From: Spartobacteria bacterium UBA695
Lineage (GTDB): Bacteria > Verrucomicrobiota > Verrucomicrobiia > Chthoniobacterales > Chthoniobacteraceae
Assembly (NCBI GenBank): GCA_002298145.1
Contig: DBMP01000023.1
Location: 154,009 to 218,008 of the forward strand
Direction: 5' to 3'
DNA: 64,000 nt
Shown here: positions 16,067 through 24,875 of the stretch, in pieces
Layout: every line of letters begins with the position of its first letter
Position numbering within the stretch: position 1 is the first letter of the stretch
Notes under the pieces: model-generated
Databases searched by the model: none
Told to the model about the DNA's origin: nothing
The model's input: only the letters and a program-made list of their open reading frames with translations
Translations under genes and position numbers: made by a program

Positions 16067-18034
16067 TTATGCGAACAAGGAAAGAAGGGACGCCGCGGAT
16101 GAGGGCGCGGTTTCGCCCCGAGATGAAGTCTCCGGAGACGTTTTTAACGGAACAGGCAACGGCGAGTCTTCATCCCCCCAAAAGGCGGACTGTTGCCCGG
16201 AAGATTGTTGCTGCCGATGCTGGGAATCGCCCATCCCGGATTGCCCTGGCTCAAAAACAGGCGCCGCAATACGCACACCGCGATCGCCTGACGCGGCATT
16301 AAACTGCTCCCAGTGCTGCTCCAGGGCGCTGCGCAAATCGGCGGAATCGGTCTTGAACACCGGCTGGACTTCCCCGGCATTCATCCTGAGCTGAATCGTC
16401 ACCTGCTGTCCGTCATGCAGGCGCACTTGGAGTTCGACGTGACTCTTTCCATCCGATCGCATTTTACCGGCTATGTCCACGGTGTGATCAACGAGCGCGG
16501 CAATCTGCTGGGAATTTCCCGCATTTGTTGAGGGTTCCGGCGGGGCTATTGTCGCCCCGCGCCCGGCATCCTGTGTTGCCATAGGAATCGAAAGCGAAGG
16601 CATAGGCAAAGCGGAACCGGTCAAGGCACCGTGCTGCCGATTATCGGCTTCCGTCGCCGCTCCGGAATCAGTCGAGGCCTTTGCATCCGCCAAAACAGCC
16701 GAGACCACCTTGTTGGCGGATGATCCCATCTTTTCAGGTTGTGCGTACACAGCAGGCATTGGATCGCCCTGCATAGCAGCAGACATGCCACTGCGAGGCA
16801 AAATGATATCGGGAGTCGAGGATTCTGCATCCTTGGACGTCGATGGCTCGGTGCGGGTTTCAGTCACGGGCCCATCAGCGGCAATATTTGCCGCCTCGCC
16901 GATCTTCTCAACCCCTGCAACAACACTGGCTGGAGGGACTGTCGCGGCAAAATTTTCACTCAGCGCCTTGTTTAGAAATCCACCGCCCGACTTGATCCCA
17001 ACAGACACGCCCCTCTTCAATGCCTGCGTTTTTTTTTCATCGACCGTGCCACCCAAAGCGCCCTCCACAACCGGAGCAGAAAGCGACGGAGCCGCCCCAA
17101 CCGCAACGTCAAGAGCAGGCATCGATGGCGACCTGTTCTTGTCAGCAACATAACCCGAGGGGATTGCCCCGCCCGTTTCTTGATCAACATCGCAATCCCA
17201 ATCCCCGGGAAGCACGTCCATCTTCGATCCGACGTTTTCATCCGATTGCGCTCCCGCACTCAACACCGAAACCTTCTTTATCAAAGGATTATTCGTCGTC
17301 ATCACTCTTTCCCCGTCGGCGACATTGGCCTTTTCCAGCCCCGCCAGCGCTGCGCCTTCGTTCAATTGAGCCCAAGATGCCGCGCCATCACGATCATCAT
17401 TCTTAGTAGACACTTGGGCCACGGGGATCGCCTGGAGCGGTTGAAACCGAACCGAATAAATTGAACTGACATCCACCGTTCCAGCAGATGCCAATGGGTC
17501 GGTAGCCTTCGGCTCGTCCGATGAACTTGCATTCTCTCCCGAGTCATCGACCACCAGCGGCTGTTCCGGGATGGAGAGATTTTGCTTCGCTGGCTGCGCA
17601 AGGGAATTTTCAACTAACAGGTTATTCGGCTTCGTTGCTGTTTGTCCGTTGACTGCAACCGCATTTTCCGGCACCGGCAGCGCGGCACTTTCGTTTGATG
17701 GCTCACTAGTTACCACACCACCATCATTCCCCGCAGGCACTTGAGCCGCGGGTATTACCTGAAGCGCTTGAAACGGAACCAAATAAATCGAGCTTACATC
17801 CACCGTTCCAATAGATGCCGATAGGCCATTAGCCTTCGGCACATTCGATGAGCTTGTCTCCCCTTTCGCGTCATCAACTACCCGCGACGGTTCCAGAATG
17901 GAGACATTTTGCTTTCCCGGCTGCGCAAGAAGCATCTCGAAACCACCTGGCAAATCGCCAGCAGTTGACTCCTGCCCCTGCGCTTGCGCTCCCTCGGAAA
18001 CAACGCTCACCGGAGTTGGAAGAACGGGGTTCAT
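16067..18034 (-). CDS. fliK: Flagellar hook-length control protein FliK
   Basis: This 655-residue ruler protein has a long, low-complexity Ala/Ser/Pro/Asn-rich N-terminal part. The C-terminal domain, about residues 520-600, has the FliK pattern KSHVELQVRLHDGQQVTIQL followed by RMNAGEVQPVFKTDSADLRS and ALEQHWEQF. FliK measures hook length and triggers the FlhB switch. An internal tandem duplication of about 110 residues is seen at residues 38-257. It overlaps the motE-like gene by 4 bp. FliK length varies widely between species. Confidence 0.88.
   Translation of the reverse strand: MNPVLPTPVSVVSEGAQAQGQESTAGDLPGGFEMLLAQPGKQNVSILEPSRVVDDAKGETSSSNVPKANGLSASIGTVDVSSIYLVPFQALQVIPAAQVPAGNDGGVVTSEPSNESAALPVPENAVAVNGQTATKPNNLLVENSLAQPAKQNLSIPEQPLVVDDSGENASSSDEPKATDPLASAGTVDVSSIYSVRFQPLQAIPVAQVSTKNDDRDGAASWAQLNEGAALAGLEKANVADGERVMTTNNPLIKKVSVLSAGAQSDENVGSKMDVLPGDWDCDVDQETGGAIPSGYVADKNRSPSMPALDVAVGAAPSLSAPVVEGALGGTVDEKKTQALKRGVSVGIKSGGGFLNKALSENFAATVPPASVVAGVEKIGEAANIAADGPVTETRTEPSTSKDAESSTPDIILPRSGMSAAMQGDPMPAVYAQPEKMGSSANKVVSAVLADAKASTDSGAATEADNRQHGALTGSALPMPSLSIPMATQDAGRGATIAPPEPSTNAGNSQQIAALVDHTVDIAGKMRSDGKSHVELQVRLHDGQQVTIQLRMNAGEVQPVFKTDSADLRSALEQHWEQFNAASGDRGVRIAAPVFEPGQSGMGDSQHRQQQSSGQQSAFWGDEDSPLPVPLKTSPETSSRGETAPSSAASLLSLFA
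17264..17923 (-). repeat. Tandem duplication of about 330 bp inside fliK
   Basis: Residues 38-147 and 148-257 of FliK align with a 110-residue period. Landmarks recur in order: QPGKQNVSI/QPAKQNLSI, RVVDD/LVVDD, GTVDVSSIY twice, FQALQVIPAAQV/FQPLQAIPVAQV. The copies have diverged. The reading frame is kept because 330 is a multiple of 3. Confidence 0.85.
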
Positions 18035-18627
18035 GGCGCGGGCGTCTCCTTATTGGCCTTGACCAGGCGCAGCTTGTCCGATAGCCGCGCGGCCCGCTTA
18101 GGCATGTCACTATCAGGACTGCGCCGCCCCATTTCCTGAAAAATCGCCGCGACCTTGTCCGTCTTCATCAGTGAAATAATTTTGACCACCAGCGTCTCAT
18201 CCATTTCCGCCAAAATATTGACCGCCGATGGAGCCGCCATCGTGGAATACGTGGCCGCCAGAGATTTGAGATTCTTCGCCTCGGTCTCCTGCATTTCCAC
18301 AATCGCCGCGCTGAGCTGATCGCGCGAGGCCTGAATATCATTCTGAACTTTGGCCAACTCCTCGCGCTCCACATTGATCTGCGCACTCGTTTTTTCCAGG
18401 TCGGCTTCACGCGCATCCAGCTTTTTTCGTTCTTCGCGCAGTTCCTTAACCAATCTTTCAACCTCAGCGTCTTTAAAAGACCACAGAAGCGGAGGGGCCT
18501 CGATATTGACCTTCGGCAAATTGTAGAATAACGCCCCCCACTGAGACATCAGCAGATAGCCCGAAGTACCAAAACTCAGCAATATGGCAAGGATGACTGG
18601 AAACCACCGTGATTTAAAAAAAGACAT
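18031..18627 (-). CDS. MotE/YlxF-like motor-associated protein between fliJ and fliK
   Basis: A 198-residue protein with an N-terminal membrane helix (WFPVILAILLSFGTSGYLLM) and a long coiled coil at about 55-130. The C-terminal MgtE_N-like helical domain has NILAEMDETLVVKIISLMKT and DKVAAIFQEM. This layout matches MotE of alphaproteobacteria and YlxF of Bacillus, and YlxF is likewise encoded between fliJ and fliK. MotE stabilises MotC in rhizobia, but no motC is seen here. A role at the motor or export base is inferred. Confidence 0.75.
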   Translation of the reverse strand: MSFFKSRWFPVILAILLSFGTSGYLLMSQWGALFYNLPKVNIEAPPLLWSFKDAEVERLVKELREERKKLDAREADLEKTSAQINVEREELAKVQNDIQASRDQLSAAIVEMQETEAKNLKSLAATYSTMAAPSAVNILAEMDETLVVKIISLMKTDKVAAIFQEMGRRSPDSDMPKRAARLSDKLRLVKANKETPAP

Positions 18628-18629
18628 CG

Positions 18630-19076
18630 CTAAATTCCCCTCCGGCCATGCCGTGAAATCATCAGATCGTCAATGGCCGCTTCCTCCCGGGCCCGCAGGT
18701 CGCTCTGGTATTCGTTCATTTTATTTTCCTTCAACCGCCTTAGCACTTCACACTTCATCCGGGCCTGTAACAACGCAGTTTGCCGCGCCCGGGCCACCTC
18801 CGCAGCCTTCTTCAGCTCCATGGCAAGCCGCTCACACACACTGCGCTGAAAAGCCACCGCATTAAGATACATGGATTGATCGCCCGGCCGGAAACAGTCT
18901 CCACGCAAGTCGCAAAGGGCCGTCTGCTGCCGCTCCAGTTCCCACTTTCCGGCAACAAGATTCTGTTCCGCGCGGGTAAAGGCCTGCATCGCGACGCCCC
19001 AGGCCTCCTTGGCGGCCTGCTCCTCCCGAGTACGCACCAGCAAAACGGCTTCGAGACTAAAAGCGAACGGTTTCAT
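18630..19076 (-). CDS. fliJ: Flagellar export chaperone FliJ
   Basis: The 148-residue product is almost entirely coiled coil (Ala/Glu/Arg/Gln-rich) and starts MKPFAFSLEAVLLVRTREEQ, a typical FliJ N-terminus. FliJ is the central stalk of the FliI export ATPase and recycles chaperones. It overlaps the fliI stop by 4 bp, matching the usual fliH-fliI-fliJ order. Confidence 0.87.
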   Translation of the reverse strand: MKPFAFSLEAVLLVRTREEQAAKEAWGVAMQAFTRAEQNLVAGKWELERQQTALCDLRGDCFRPGDQSMYLNAVAFQRSVCERLAMELKKAAEVARARQTALLQARMKCEVLRRLKENKMNEYQSDLRAREEAAIDDLMISRHGRRGI

Positions 19077-20416
19077 TTAAGCAAGGCGGCCAATCGTTCA
19101 AAGCTTTCGATGCGAGTCACTTTTTCATCCACCTTCTGGCGAAGGAATTGGTTCAACGCATCGTATTTCTCAATGGCATGATCAATCCGCGCGTTATTCC
19201 CTTTGGTATAGGCGCCAATATTGATCAAGTCCTCGTTCTTGCGATAAACCGCGAGCAAATCCCGCGCATTGCCGATCCGCCCGCCCTGCTCCGGCGTCGT
19301 CACTTCACGCACCAATCGACTTACGCTCTCCAGCACGTCGATAGCCGGAAAATGGTTTGCGGTAGCCAGCGCCCGCGAAAGGACGATGTGCCCGTCGAGG
19401 ATACCGCGCACGGCATCGGCAATCGGCTCATTCATATCATCGCCCTCAACCAATACAGTGTAGAACGCCGTGATGGAGCCGGTCTCCCCCGTCCCCGTTC
19501 GTTCGAGCAGACGCGGCAGCAGCGCAAAAACAGACGGCGTATATCCCCGGCTGCTCGGCGGCTCTCCGATAGCCAGGCCGATCTCGCGCTGAGCCATGGC
19601 AAACCGGGTCACCGAATCCATCATAAAGAGCACCTTCAAACCTTGATCGCGAAAATATTCAGCAATTGCCGTCGAAAGCATCGCCGCGCGAAGCCGCACC
19701 AGCGCGGGCGTTTCGGAGGTCGCGCAGACCACCACCGAACGCGCCATCCCCTCCTCGCCCAGATCTTTTTCCACAAACTCCCGCAGTTCGCGGCCCCGCT
19801 CGCCCACCAGCGCGATGACATTCACGTCCGCCTCCGCACCGCGTGCCATCATCCCCAGCAACGTCGATTTACCCACGCCACTACCCGCAAAGATCCCCAT
19901 GCGCTGACCACACCCCATCGGAGTAAATACGTCAATGGCTCTGACTCCCGTCTGGAACGGCTCGTGAATCCGCTGGCGACGCAGCGGGTTGGGTGGGCTG
20001 TTGTGAAGGCGTTGCGTCCGGTCCACGTTCAGCGGGCCGAGCCCATCCAGCGGCCGCCCAAGCCCATCAATCACGCGGCCAACGAGCCCACGCCCCACCG
20101 GCATCGCGGCGGCATGCAGCGACGCGACAACTTTTGCCCCCGCCGAAATCTGCTGCATATCCCCCAGCGGCATCAGCAAAATACGGTGATCCCGAAAGCC
20201 CACCACTTCCGCATAAAGCTCCGTTCTAAAGCGCGGCGACTCAATGCGACAAACATCGCCCAGCGCCGCTGTCGGGCCATCCGATTCGATGACAAGTCCG
20301 CTGACTTGCGCAACGCGGCCCACTTTTTCAACCAGCGGATAGGTGCGCAACCGCTGGCGGAAACGTTCGCCAAACTGCGCGAGCTTGGCACTGGCCGGTG
20401 GAGAAGAAAGGCTCAT
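19073..20416 (-). CDS. fliI: Flagellum-specific export ATPase FliI
   Basis: This 447-residue hexameric ATPase of the export apparatus has Walker A GIFAGSGVGKSTLL and Walker B LKVLFMMDSVTRFA. It also carries the F1-beta-like ALVGERGRELREF and GLAIGEPPSSRGYTPSVF. The C-terminal helical part has GNNARIDHAIEKYDALNQFL. It energises or regulates substrate delivery. It overlaps fliH (ATGA) and fliJ. Confidence 0.97.
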   Translation of the reverse strand: MSLSSPPASAKLAQFGERFRQRLRTYPLVEKVGRVAQVSGLVIESDGPTAALGDVCRIESPRFRTELYAEVVGFRDHRILLMPLGDMQQISAGAKVVASLHAAAMPVGRGLVGRVIDGLGRPLDGLGPLNVDRTQRLHNSPPNPLRRQRIHEPFQTGVRAIDVFTPMGCGQRMGIFAGSGVGKSTLLGMMARGAEADVNVIALVGERGRELREFVEKDLGEEGMARSVVVCATSETPALVRLRAAMLSTAIAEYFRDQGLKVLFMMDSVTRFAMAQREIGLAIGEPPSSRGYTPSVFALLPRLLERTGTGETGSITAFYTVLVEGDDMNEPIADAVRGILDGHIVLSRALATANHFPAIDVLESVSRLVREVTTPEQGGRIGNARDLLAVYRKNEDLINIGAYTKGNNARIDHAIEKYDALNQFLRQKVDEKVTRIESFERLAALLK

Positions 20417-20982
20417 TCCAACAGCGCCTCCACATTATCGAGCTTGGTAGTGAGCGTTCCATCAAGCGTTCCAAAGCGGCTTCGTACCATACAGTCGCCA
20501 TGGCGCAAATCCGGATCGGCAACGAATTGAATCCCGGGATATTTTTGCCCCAGATTTTCGTCAGCGGACTGGAAAAACTCCAGATCGTGTTCGTTGAGCA
20601 TAACCTCCAATCCAGAAGTTCCCGGGCGCACCTCGGCAATCATTTCGCCTACGATATTTCTCATCACCGTCTCGTCCAGCTCCACCGTGGCCAGAACGCG
20701 CCGAATGCCCTCCATAACCAGGCCCGGGAGCAATCCGCAGCATTGTTCGACCAGCGCCTCGTGCCCCTGAGCCAGCCGTTCCAGCGTCTGGTGCTGTATT
20801 TCGGCCACCTCCATCCGCTGATTTGCAAACTGCGCCTCCAACTCGGACAAAGCCGCGTCGTGTCCTTGGCAATAGCCTTCCTCGCGCGCCGCTTGAAGCC
20901 CTTCCCCAGTATACAAAAGAACGGGATCTCCCCCTGCCAACCGGATGGCCCTGGGCCTATGGCTGAACTTACACGAAAGCAC
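20413..20982 (-). CDS. fliH: Flagellar assembly protein FliH
   Basis: FliH (189 residues) is the stator-like regulator of FliI. The start is taken as GTG at 20982, because AGGAGG stands eight bases upstream inside the fliG end; the product begins V/M-LSCKFSHRPRAIRL. A longer in-frame reading is Arg-rich and overlaps fliG by about 100 bp. The protein has a Glu/Gln-rich coiled N-terminal half (EGYCQGHDAALSELEAQFA) and a C-terminal domain with VRPGTSGLEVMLNEHDLEF and VADPDLRHGDCMV. Confidence 0.88.
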   Translation of the reverse strand: MLSCKFSHRPRAIRLAGGDPVLLYTGEGLQAAREEGYCQGHDAALSELEAQFANQRMEVAEIQHQTLERLAQGHEALVEQCCGLLPGLVMEGIRRVLATVELDETVMRNIVGEMIAEVRPGTSGLEVMLNEHDLEFFQSADENLGQKYPGIQFVADPDLRHGDCMVRSRFGTLDGTLTTKLDNVEALLE

Positions 20983-21991
20983 GATCGTCGCCTCCTGAGT
21001 CGAGAGTGATCTCCTCCGCCTCCTCCAACCGCCGCACCACCTGGATAATCTTGTCCTGCGCGGCTTCCACATCCTTCATCTTGGTCGGCCCCAGCAACTC
21101 GATATCCTCCTTGAGGCTCTCGGCGGCGCGCTTCGAAATGGACGCCATGACAGCGGCGACAAGCACCGGCTTGGCAGTCTTTAGCGCAATGGCCAGTTCG
21201 CCCATATCCACTTCGCGCAGCACCCGCTGCAAATCGACCCGCTCCAGGCGCGCGAGATCCTCGAAGCTGAAAACCTTTTTGCGAATGGCCGCGCCCAACG
21301 CCGCATTGCGCGCTTCGATGCGCGTCAGGAGATGCTTGCGCATGTCTTTATCGAGGGCGTTGAGGATATCCGCGACATTCTTCACGCCACCGTTGTGATG
21401 CAGCCCCCGGTGAAGCGCCTTTTTGTCAAAGTGCCGGTTGAGGTTCTTGGCAATCTTCATCAATACCTCGTGGGAGGTCGGCTCCATAGCGCCAAGCCGC
21501 TCCACGACGTCCTCCCGCAACTCCGAGGAAAGCATCATGACAATCTCGGCAGCCTTGGAAGTATCAAGGTAGGATAGGATAAACGCAATCGTCTGCGGCT
21601 GCTCTGCTTTCATTAGGTTAAGGACTTGGCGACCATCCATCTGCCGAATGTCCTCCCCCGCCTCCGTGGGTAATTGCGCAGGAACCACTCGGTTGAGAAT
21701 AGAGGCTGCCGTGTACTCCCCTTTCGCTTTCGCCAGAACATTCTGCGCATAGCCCACGCCGCCCAGCTTTGCCTGCATCCCGTTGACAATTACATCACCA
21801 AACTCCTCGAACAGCTTCTGCTGCATTGCGTCATCGACAACATGCAGGCTGGCCATTTCACGGCAAATCAGCTCCAACTGCGCCGTATCGAAGCCCTTCA
21901 TAACCTCCGAGGCGGCGTCCGGGCCGATGAAAATCAGAAACGCCGCGATCTTCTGGATCTTGGTCAACTGGCTGTAATCAATGCGCGCCAT
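20969..21991 (-). CDS. fliG: Flagellar motor switch protein FliG
   Basis: This 340-residue rotor protein has three armadillo-like domains. The N-terminal domain binds FliF (LTKIQKIAAFLIFIGPDAASE). The middle has AEQPQTIAFILSYLDTSKAA. The C-terminal torque domain has KKVFSFEDLARLERVDLQRV and the charged ridge that faces MotA. It starts 2 bp after fliF, overlaps fliH by 14 bp, and contains the fliH ribosome-binding site in its last codons. Confidence 0.97.
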   Translation of the reverse strand: MARIDYSQLTKIQKIAAFLIFIGPDAASEVMKGFDTAQLELICREMASLHVVDDAMQQKLFEEFGDVIVNGMQAKLGGVGYAQNVLAKAKGEYTAASILNRVVPAQLPTEAGEDIRQMDGRQVLNLMKAEQPQTIAFILSYLDTSKAAEIVMMLSSELREDVVERLGAMEPTSHEVLMKIAKNLNRHFDKKALHRGLHHNGGVKNVADILNALDKDMRKHLLTRIEARNAALGAAIRKKVFSFEDLARLERVDLQRVLREVDMGELAIALKTAKPVLVAAVMASISKRAAESLKEDIELLGPTKMKDVEAAQDKIIQVVRRLEEAEEITLDSGGDDRAFV

Positions 21992-21993
21992 GG

Positions 21994-23526
21994 CTAGTTA
22001 CCGTTCGATGCCGACATCCACCCACGCAAGGCCGCGCCTACATTCTGCGGCTTTTGCCGGATCATTTCATTAAGCATCTCCGGGGAAAGCTGCGGTTTTT
22101 CCGCTTCGAAGTTCACATTGGGATCCAGGATCTCGATGGGGATCTCGTATGGCTTCGTGCGCTTCAAAAGCCGGAGGAAAGCCATCACGGCAACCACGGC
22201 AATCAGCAAGCCAAAGCCATTACGCACCCACTCCGGATTGGCGTAAAGGAGGTCCAAAAATTCCGTCTTTCTGCCCACCGGAGCCACGAACGGCACCTCC
22301 TGGAGCGAGATCATCTGCGAAAGATCCTGTCCGCTCTCGGGCTTGATGCCAAGGGCGTTGGCCACCATCTGCCGGAGCGAGTCAAGTTCCTGCACCGTGC
22401 GCGCTTTCTCCTTTGCCGCGATAAATACCGAAGCTGAGACACGCGTAATTTTACCCGGGCTTTTCACCGAATTAATCGTCGTCCGGTTAATCTCGTAGCT
22501 ATTGGTTTTATTTTTGCGAGTTTCCTCGCTGTTTTTACCACCCGGCTTGCCGTTGCCTTCGCCGGTGGGGGTGGCGGGAGTATTGGAGGAGACGCCCACG
22601 GCGGGCCGCTGGCTGGAGCCATCCGTTTCGGTCGTAATAACGCTGTCTTCCGTCACCACCTCGTTGCGCACAACCTGCCCATCGGGTTCATAAACGTCCT
22701 TCACAGAAGTGGAGCTCTCGATATCCACATCGGCCGATACCCGCACCACGGCATTGTTTTCCCCCAGCACCTTGGAGAGCATTGTTTCGACCTTCCCCGC
22801 AAAGTAATCCTCGATACTCTTGCGGTATTTCATCTGCGCGGAGGCATTCCCAAGGGAGGGATCGTCCTTGAGATGTTCCGTCAGCACGCTACCATGGCTG
22901 TCCACGACCGCCACGTCGTTCACATTCAGCCCCTCAACCGAGTTCGCCACTAGAAAGCGGATCGAATTAACGGCCTCTTGCGTCATGGCGCCCGAGCCTT
23001 GCTCGACAAAGACCGAGGCCGTCGGCTTCGTCTTAGTTTCAGAAAAGAGCAAGCGGTTTTCCGGCAGAACGATCATCACCCGCGCCGAGCGAACGCCCTG
23101 GATCTGCGCAATGGTGCGCGAAAGCTCCCCTTGCACGGCCCGGAGGTAATTGGTGCGTTGCACAAAGTCGCTGATGCCGAAGTTCGTCCGGTCGAAAATC
23201 TCGAACCCTATCCCGCCGCCTGACGGGACCCCCTTGGCCGCAAGCGCCGCGCGCAATTGGTGCACTTTTTCGGCAGGCACATAAACGGAGTTTCCGCCCG
23301 CGCCCATCTCGTACTTCACGCCTTGTTCCTGGAGCAGCGTGAGCACCTCCGCGACGTCCTTCTCCCCCAACCGCCCGTAGAGAAGCTGCATCTGCGGATG
23401 GCCCGACCACATCGTTACCGCGATGATCCCGGCCACGACAGCCAGCATCGCCGCACCGAGCGTCAGCCGCTGGCCGGTCGACAACTGACTCCAAAACATC
23501 CTGAACTGTTTGGCGAAATCGTTCAT
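21994..23526 (-). CDS. fliF: Flagellar MS-ring protein FliF
   Basis: A 510-residue MS-ring protein. The first membrane helix is near residues 23-42 (LTLGAAMLAVVAGIIAVTMW). Ring-building motifs follow, including GIGFEIFDRTNFGISDFVQR and TNYLRAVQGELSRTIAQIQG, with SFVEQ-type VFVEQGSG. A Gly/Asn-rich loop lies around 315-345, the second membrane helix near 437-457, and a C-terminal FliG-binding tail at the end. FliF is the platform on which the rotor and export gate assemble. Confidence 0.97.
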   Translation of the reverse strand: MNDFAKQFRMFWSQLSTGQRLTLGAAMLAVVAGIIAVTMWSGHPQMQLLYGRLGEKDVAEVLTLLQEQGVKYEMGAGGNSVYVPAEKVHQLRAALAAKGVPSGGGIGFEIFDRTNFGISDFVQRTNYLRAVQGELSRTIAQIQGVRSARVMIVLPENRLLFSETKTKPTASVFVEQGSGAMTQEAVNSIRFLVANSVEGLNVNDVAVVDSHGSVLTEHLKDDPSLGNASAQMKYRKSIEDYFAGKVETMLSKVLGENNAVVRVSADVDIESSTSVKDVYEPDGQVVRNEVVTEDSVITTETDGSSQRPAVGVSSNTPATPTGEGNGKPGGKNSEETRKNKTNSYEINRTTINSVKSPGKITRVSASVFIAAKEKARTVQELDSLRQMVANALGIKPESGQDLSQMISLQEVPFVAPVGRKTEFLDLLYANPEWVRNGFGLLIAVVAVMAFLRLLKRTKPYEIPIEILDPNVNFEAEKPQLSPEMLNEMIRQKPQNVGAALRGWMSASNGN

Positions 23527-23543
23527 AAAAAATTACCCCACGC

Positions 23544-23930
23544 TCAAACCTGCATCCGCATCAGCTCCTGGTAGGATTCCACCAGCTTGTTGCGCACCTC
23601 GACCATCAGCGAAAAAGCCACGCTCGATTCCTGAATCGAGATCATCGCCTGATGCAAGTTATTGGTTTCGCCGGAAAGCAGCTTATTTTGATCCGCCTCG
23701 GCAGCCTTCATTTTGCCGTCCACGTCCTGAACCGCCTGCTCCAAAACCTTGGAAAACGAAGTGGCCGATGAAGACTCGCCCGATGCGTCGGAGGAACGAG
23801 GCGACGAGGGCAGGGAAACCCCCTCCAGCCCACCCGCACCCGGCGACGCAGCGGCACGCTCCGCGATCTCCTGGGATCTCCCAAGGAGATTGGAGTAGCT
23901 GGTATTACCGATGGGGCCGATGATGGACAT
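23544..23930 (-). CDS. fliE: Flagellar MS-ring/rod adapter FliE
   Basis: In this 128-residue product the C-terminal half carries the FliE pattern SFSKVLEQAVQDVDGKMKAA, LLSGETNNLHQAMISIQESS and VAFSLMVEVRNKLVESYQEL. The N-terminal 50 residues are Ser/Pro/Ala-rich and variable. FliE joins the MS-ring to the rod and is the first exported substrate. It follows flgC by 6 bp. Confidence 0.94.
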   Translation of the reverse strand: MSIIGPIGNTSYSNLLGRSQEIAERAAASPGAGGLEGVSLPSSPRSSDASGESSSATSFSKVLEQAVQDVDGKMKAAEADQNKLLSGETNNLHQAMISIQESSVAFSLMVEVRNKLVESYQELMRMQV

Positions 23931-23936
23931 AGCGTG

Positions 23937-24335
23937 CTATTTGCCGATGGAAAGCGCTTGGGAAGCCAGTTGCTTTGCATTGCGGACCACGGCGAGGTTC
24001 GCTTCGTAGGCCCGGGAGGAATTCATCAGATCGACCATCTCTGTAGCGAGATTAACGTTGGGCATCTGAACCATTCCGTTCTCGTTGGCATCGGGATGGG
24101 CCGGGTTGTAGACCGTTTCGCCAGGAGTGGTATCAGTAGAGACCCGGGAAACGCGCACCCCTTTTTCCGCGCCGTCGAGCACGGATTCAAACGACACCAT
24201 TTTGCGCTGATAAGGCGCCCCGTCCACATCGTGCGTCGTCTGCGCATTGGCAATGTTCTCGGCCACGATGTTCATGCGGACTTTTTCCGCATTGAGCGCG
24301 CTGGAGGTGACGTTGATACCGGAGATCAGGTTCAT
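23937..24335 (-). CDS. flgC: Flagellar proximal rod protein FlgC
   Basis: A 132-residue rod protein with the N-terminal block ALNAEKVRMNIVAENIANAQ followed by TTHDVDGAPYQRKMVSFESV. The C-terminal block is NVNLATEMVDLMNSSRAYEA and NLAVVRNAKQLASQALSIGK. Size and motifs are normal for FlgC. It is 14 bp from flgB. Confidence 0.96.
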   Translation of the reverse strand: MNLISGINVTSSALNAEKVRMNIVAENIANAQTTHDVDGAPYQRKMVSFESVLDGAEKGVRVSRVSTDTTPGETVYNPAHPDANENGMVQMPNVNLATEMVDLMNSSRAYEANLAVVRNAKQLASQALSIGK

Positions 24336-24349
24336 GGAGTGATTCGAGA

Positions 24350-24724
24350 CTATGAACGACCGGTGATCGCCACTTTGAGTTGCTTGAGTGACGCGCTGAC
24401 AAACTCCGTGAGAGCGTTGTATTGCAGGGTATTGGAGCTCATCGCGGTCAGTTCCTTGTCGATCTCGACATTGTTGCCGTCGAGGCGCTGGCTGGTAGCC
24501 TGGGTATCCGTCGCGAGCGAAGGCGTACCGAGTTCATCCAGCGTCCTCGACTGAAGGTGGGTGGCGAATTCCTTGGAAAAGTCTTTGGGCAGATCGACCC
24601 GCTTGTAGTTCGGCGTCTCGACGTTGGCGATATTGGACGCCAGGGCTTCATGCCGCATCTGGGTAATATCCAGCAGCCGCTTGGAGGCAAGGTAGTTGGT
24701 ATTGGAAAAAAGCCCGTCGATCAT
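24350..24724 (-). CDS. flgB: Flagellar proximal rod protein FlgB
   Basis: The 124-residue rod protein is read from the ATG at 24724 (MIDGLFSNTNYLASKRLLD). An ATG four codons upstream (24736) would lie before the transcription start predicted from the sigma-54 element. The conserved core is MRHEALASNIANVETPNYKR followed by VDLPKDFSKEF. The C-terminus has ELTAMSSNTLQYNALTEFVS and KLQ-like LKQLKVAITGR. It opens the flgB-flgC-fliE-fliF unit. Confidence 0.95.
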   Translation of the reverse strand: MIDGLFSNTNYLASKRLLDITQMRHEALASNIANVETPNYKRVDLPKDFSKEFATHLQSRTLDELGTPSLATDTQATSQRLDGNNVEIDKELTAMSSNTLQYNALTEFVSASLKQLKVAITGRS

Positions 24725-24739
24725 GGCTGCGCCCATCTA

Positions 24740-24755
24740 AGCAACCCATATGCCA
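24740..24755 (-). promoter_or_regulatory. Sigma-54 (-24/-12) promoter of flgB
   Basis: The minus strand reads TGGCATATGGGTTGCT, with the -24 GG and -12 GC at the exact sigma-54 spacing. It shares 14 of 16 bases with the element before the preceding gene. The predicted start of transcription is near 24729, five bases before the chosen flgB ATG. Confidence 0.65.
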
Positions 24756-24854
24756 GCAAAAGCGCCAATTCGTTTGAACCCCCAGGTTCCCCACGAAATG
24801 ACGCATTCATCGGGCAAAGCCACACTCGAGCTGACAGGACTGAAGTTGCCGGGA

Positions 24855-24867
24855 GGCAAAATTTGCC
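24855..24867. other. Short palindrome after the unknown gene preceding flgB
   Basis: GGCAAA-A-TTTGCC is a 13-bp palindrome, 9 bp past the stop of the unknown gene and about 100 bp upstream of the flgB sigma-54 element. It could be part of a terminator or a binding site. No T tract follows on the minus strand. Confidence 0.3.
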
Positions 24868-24875
24868 GCGTCCCG

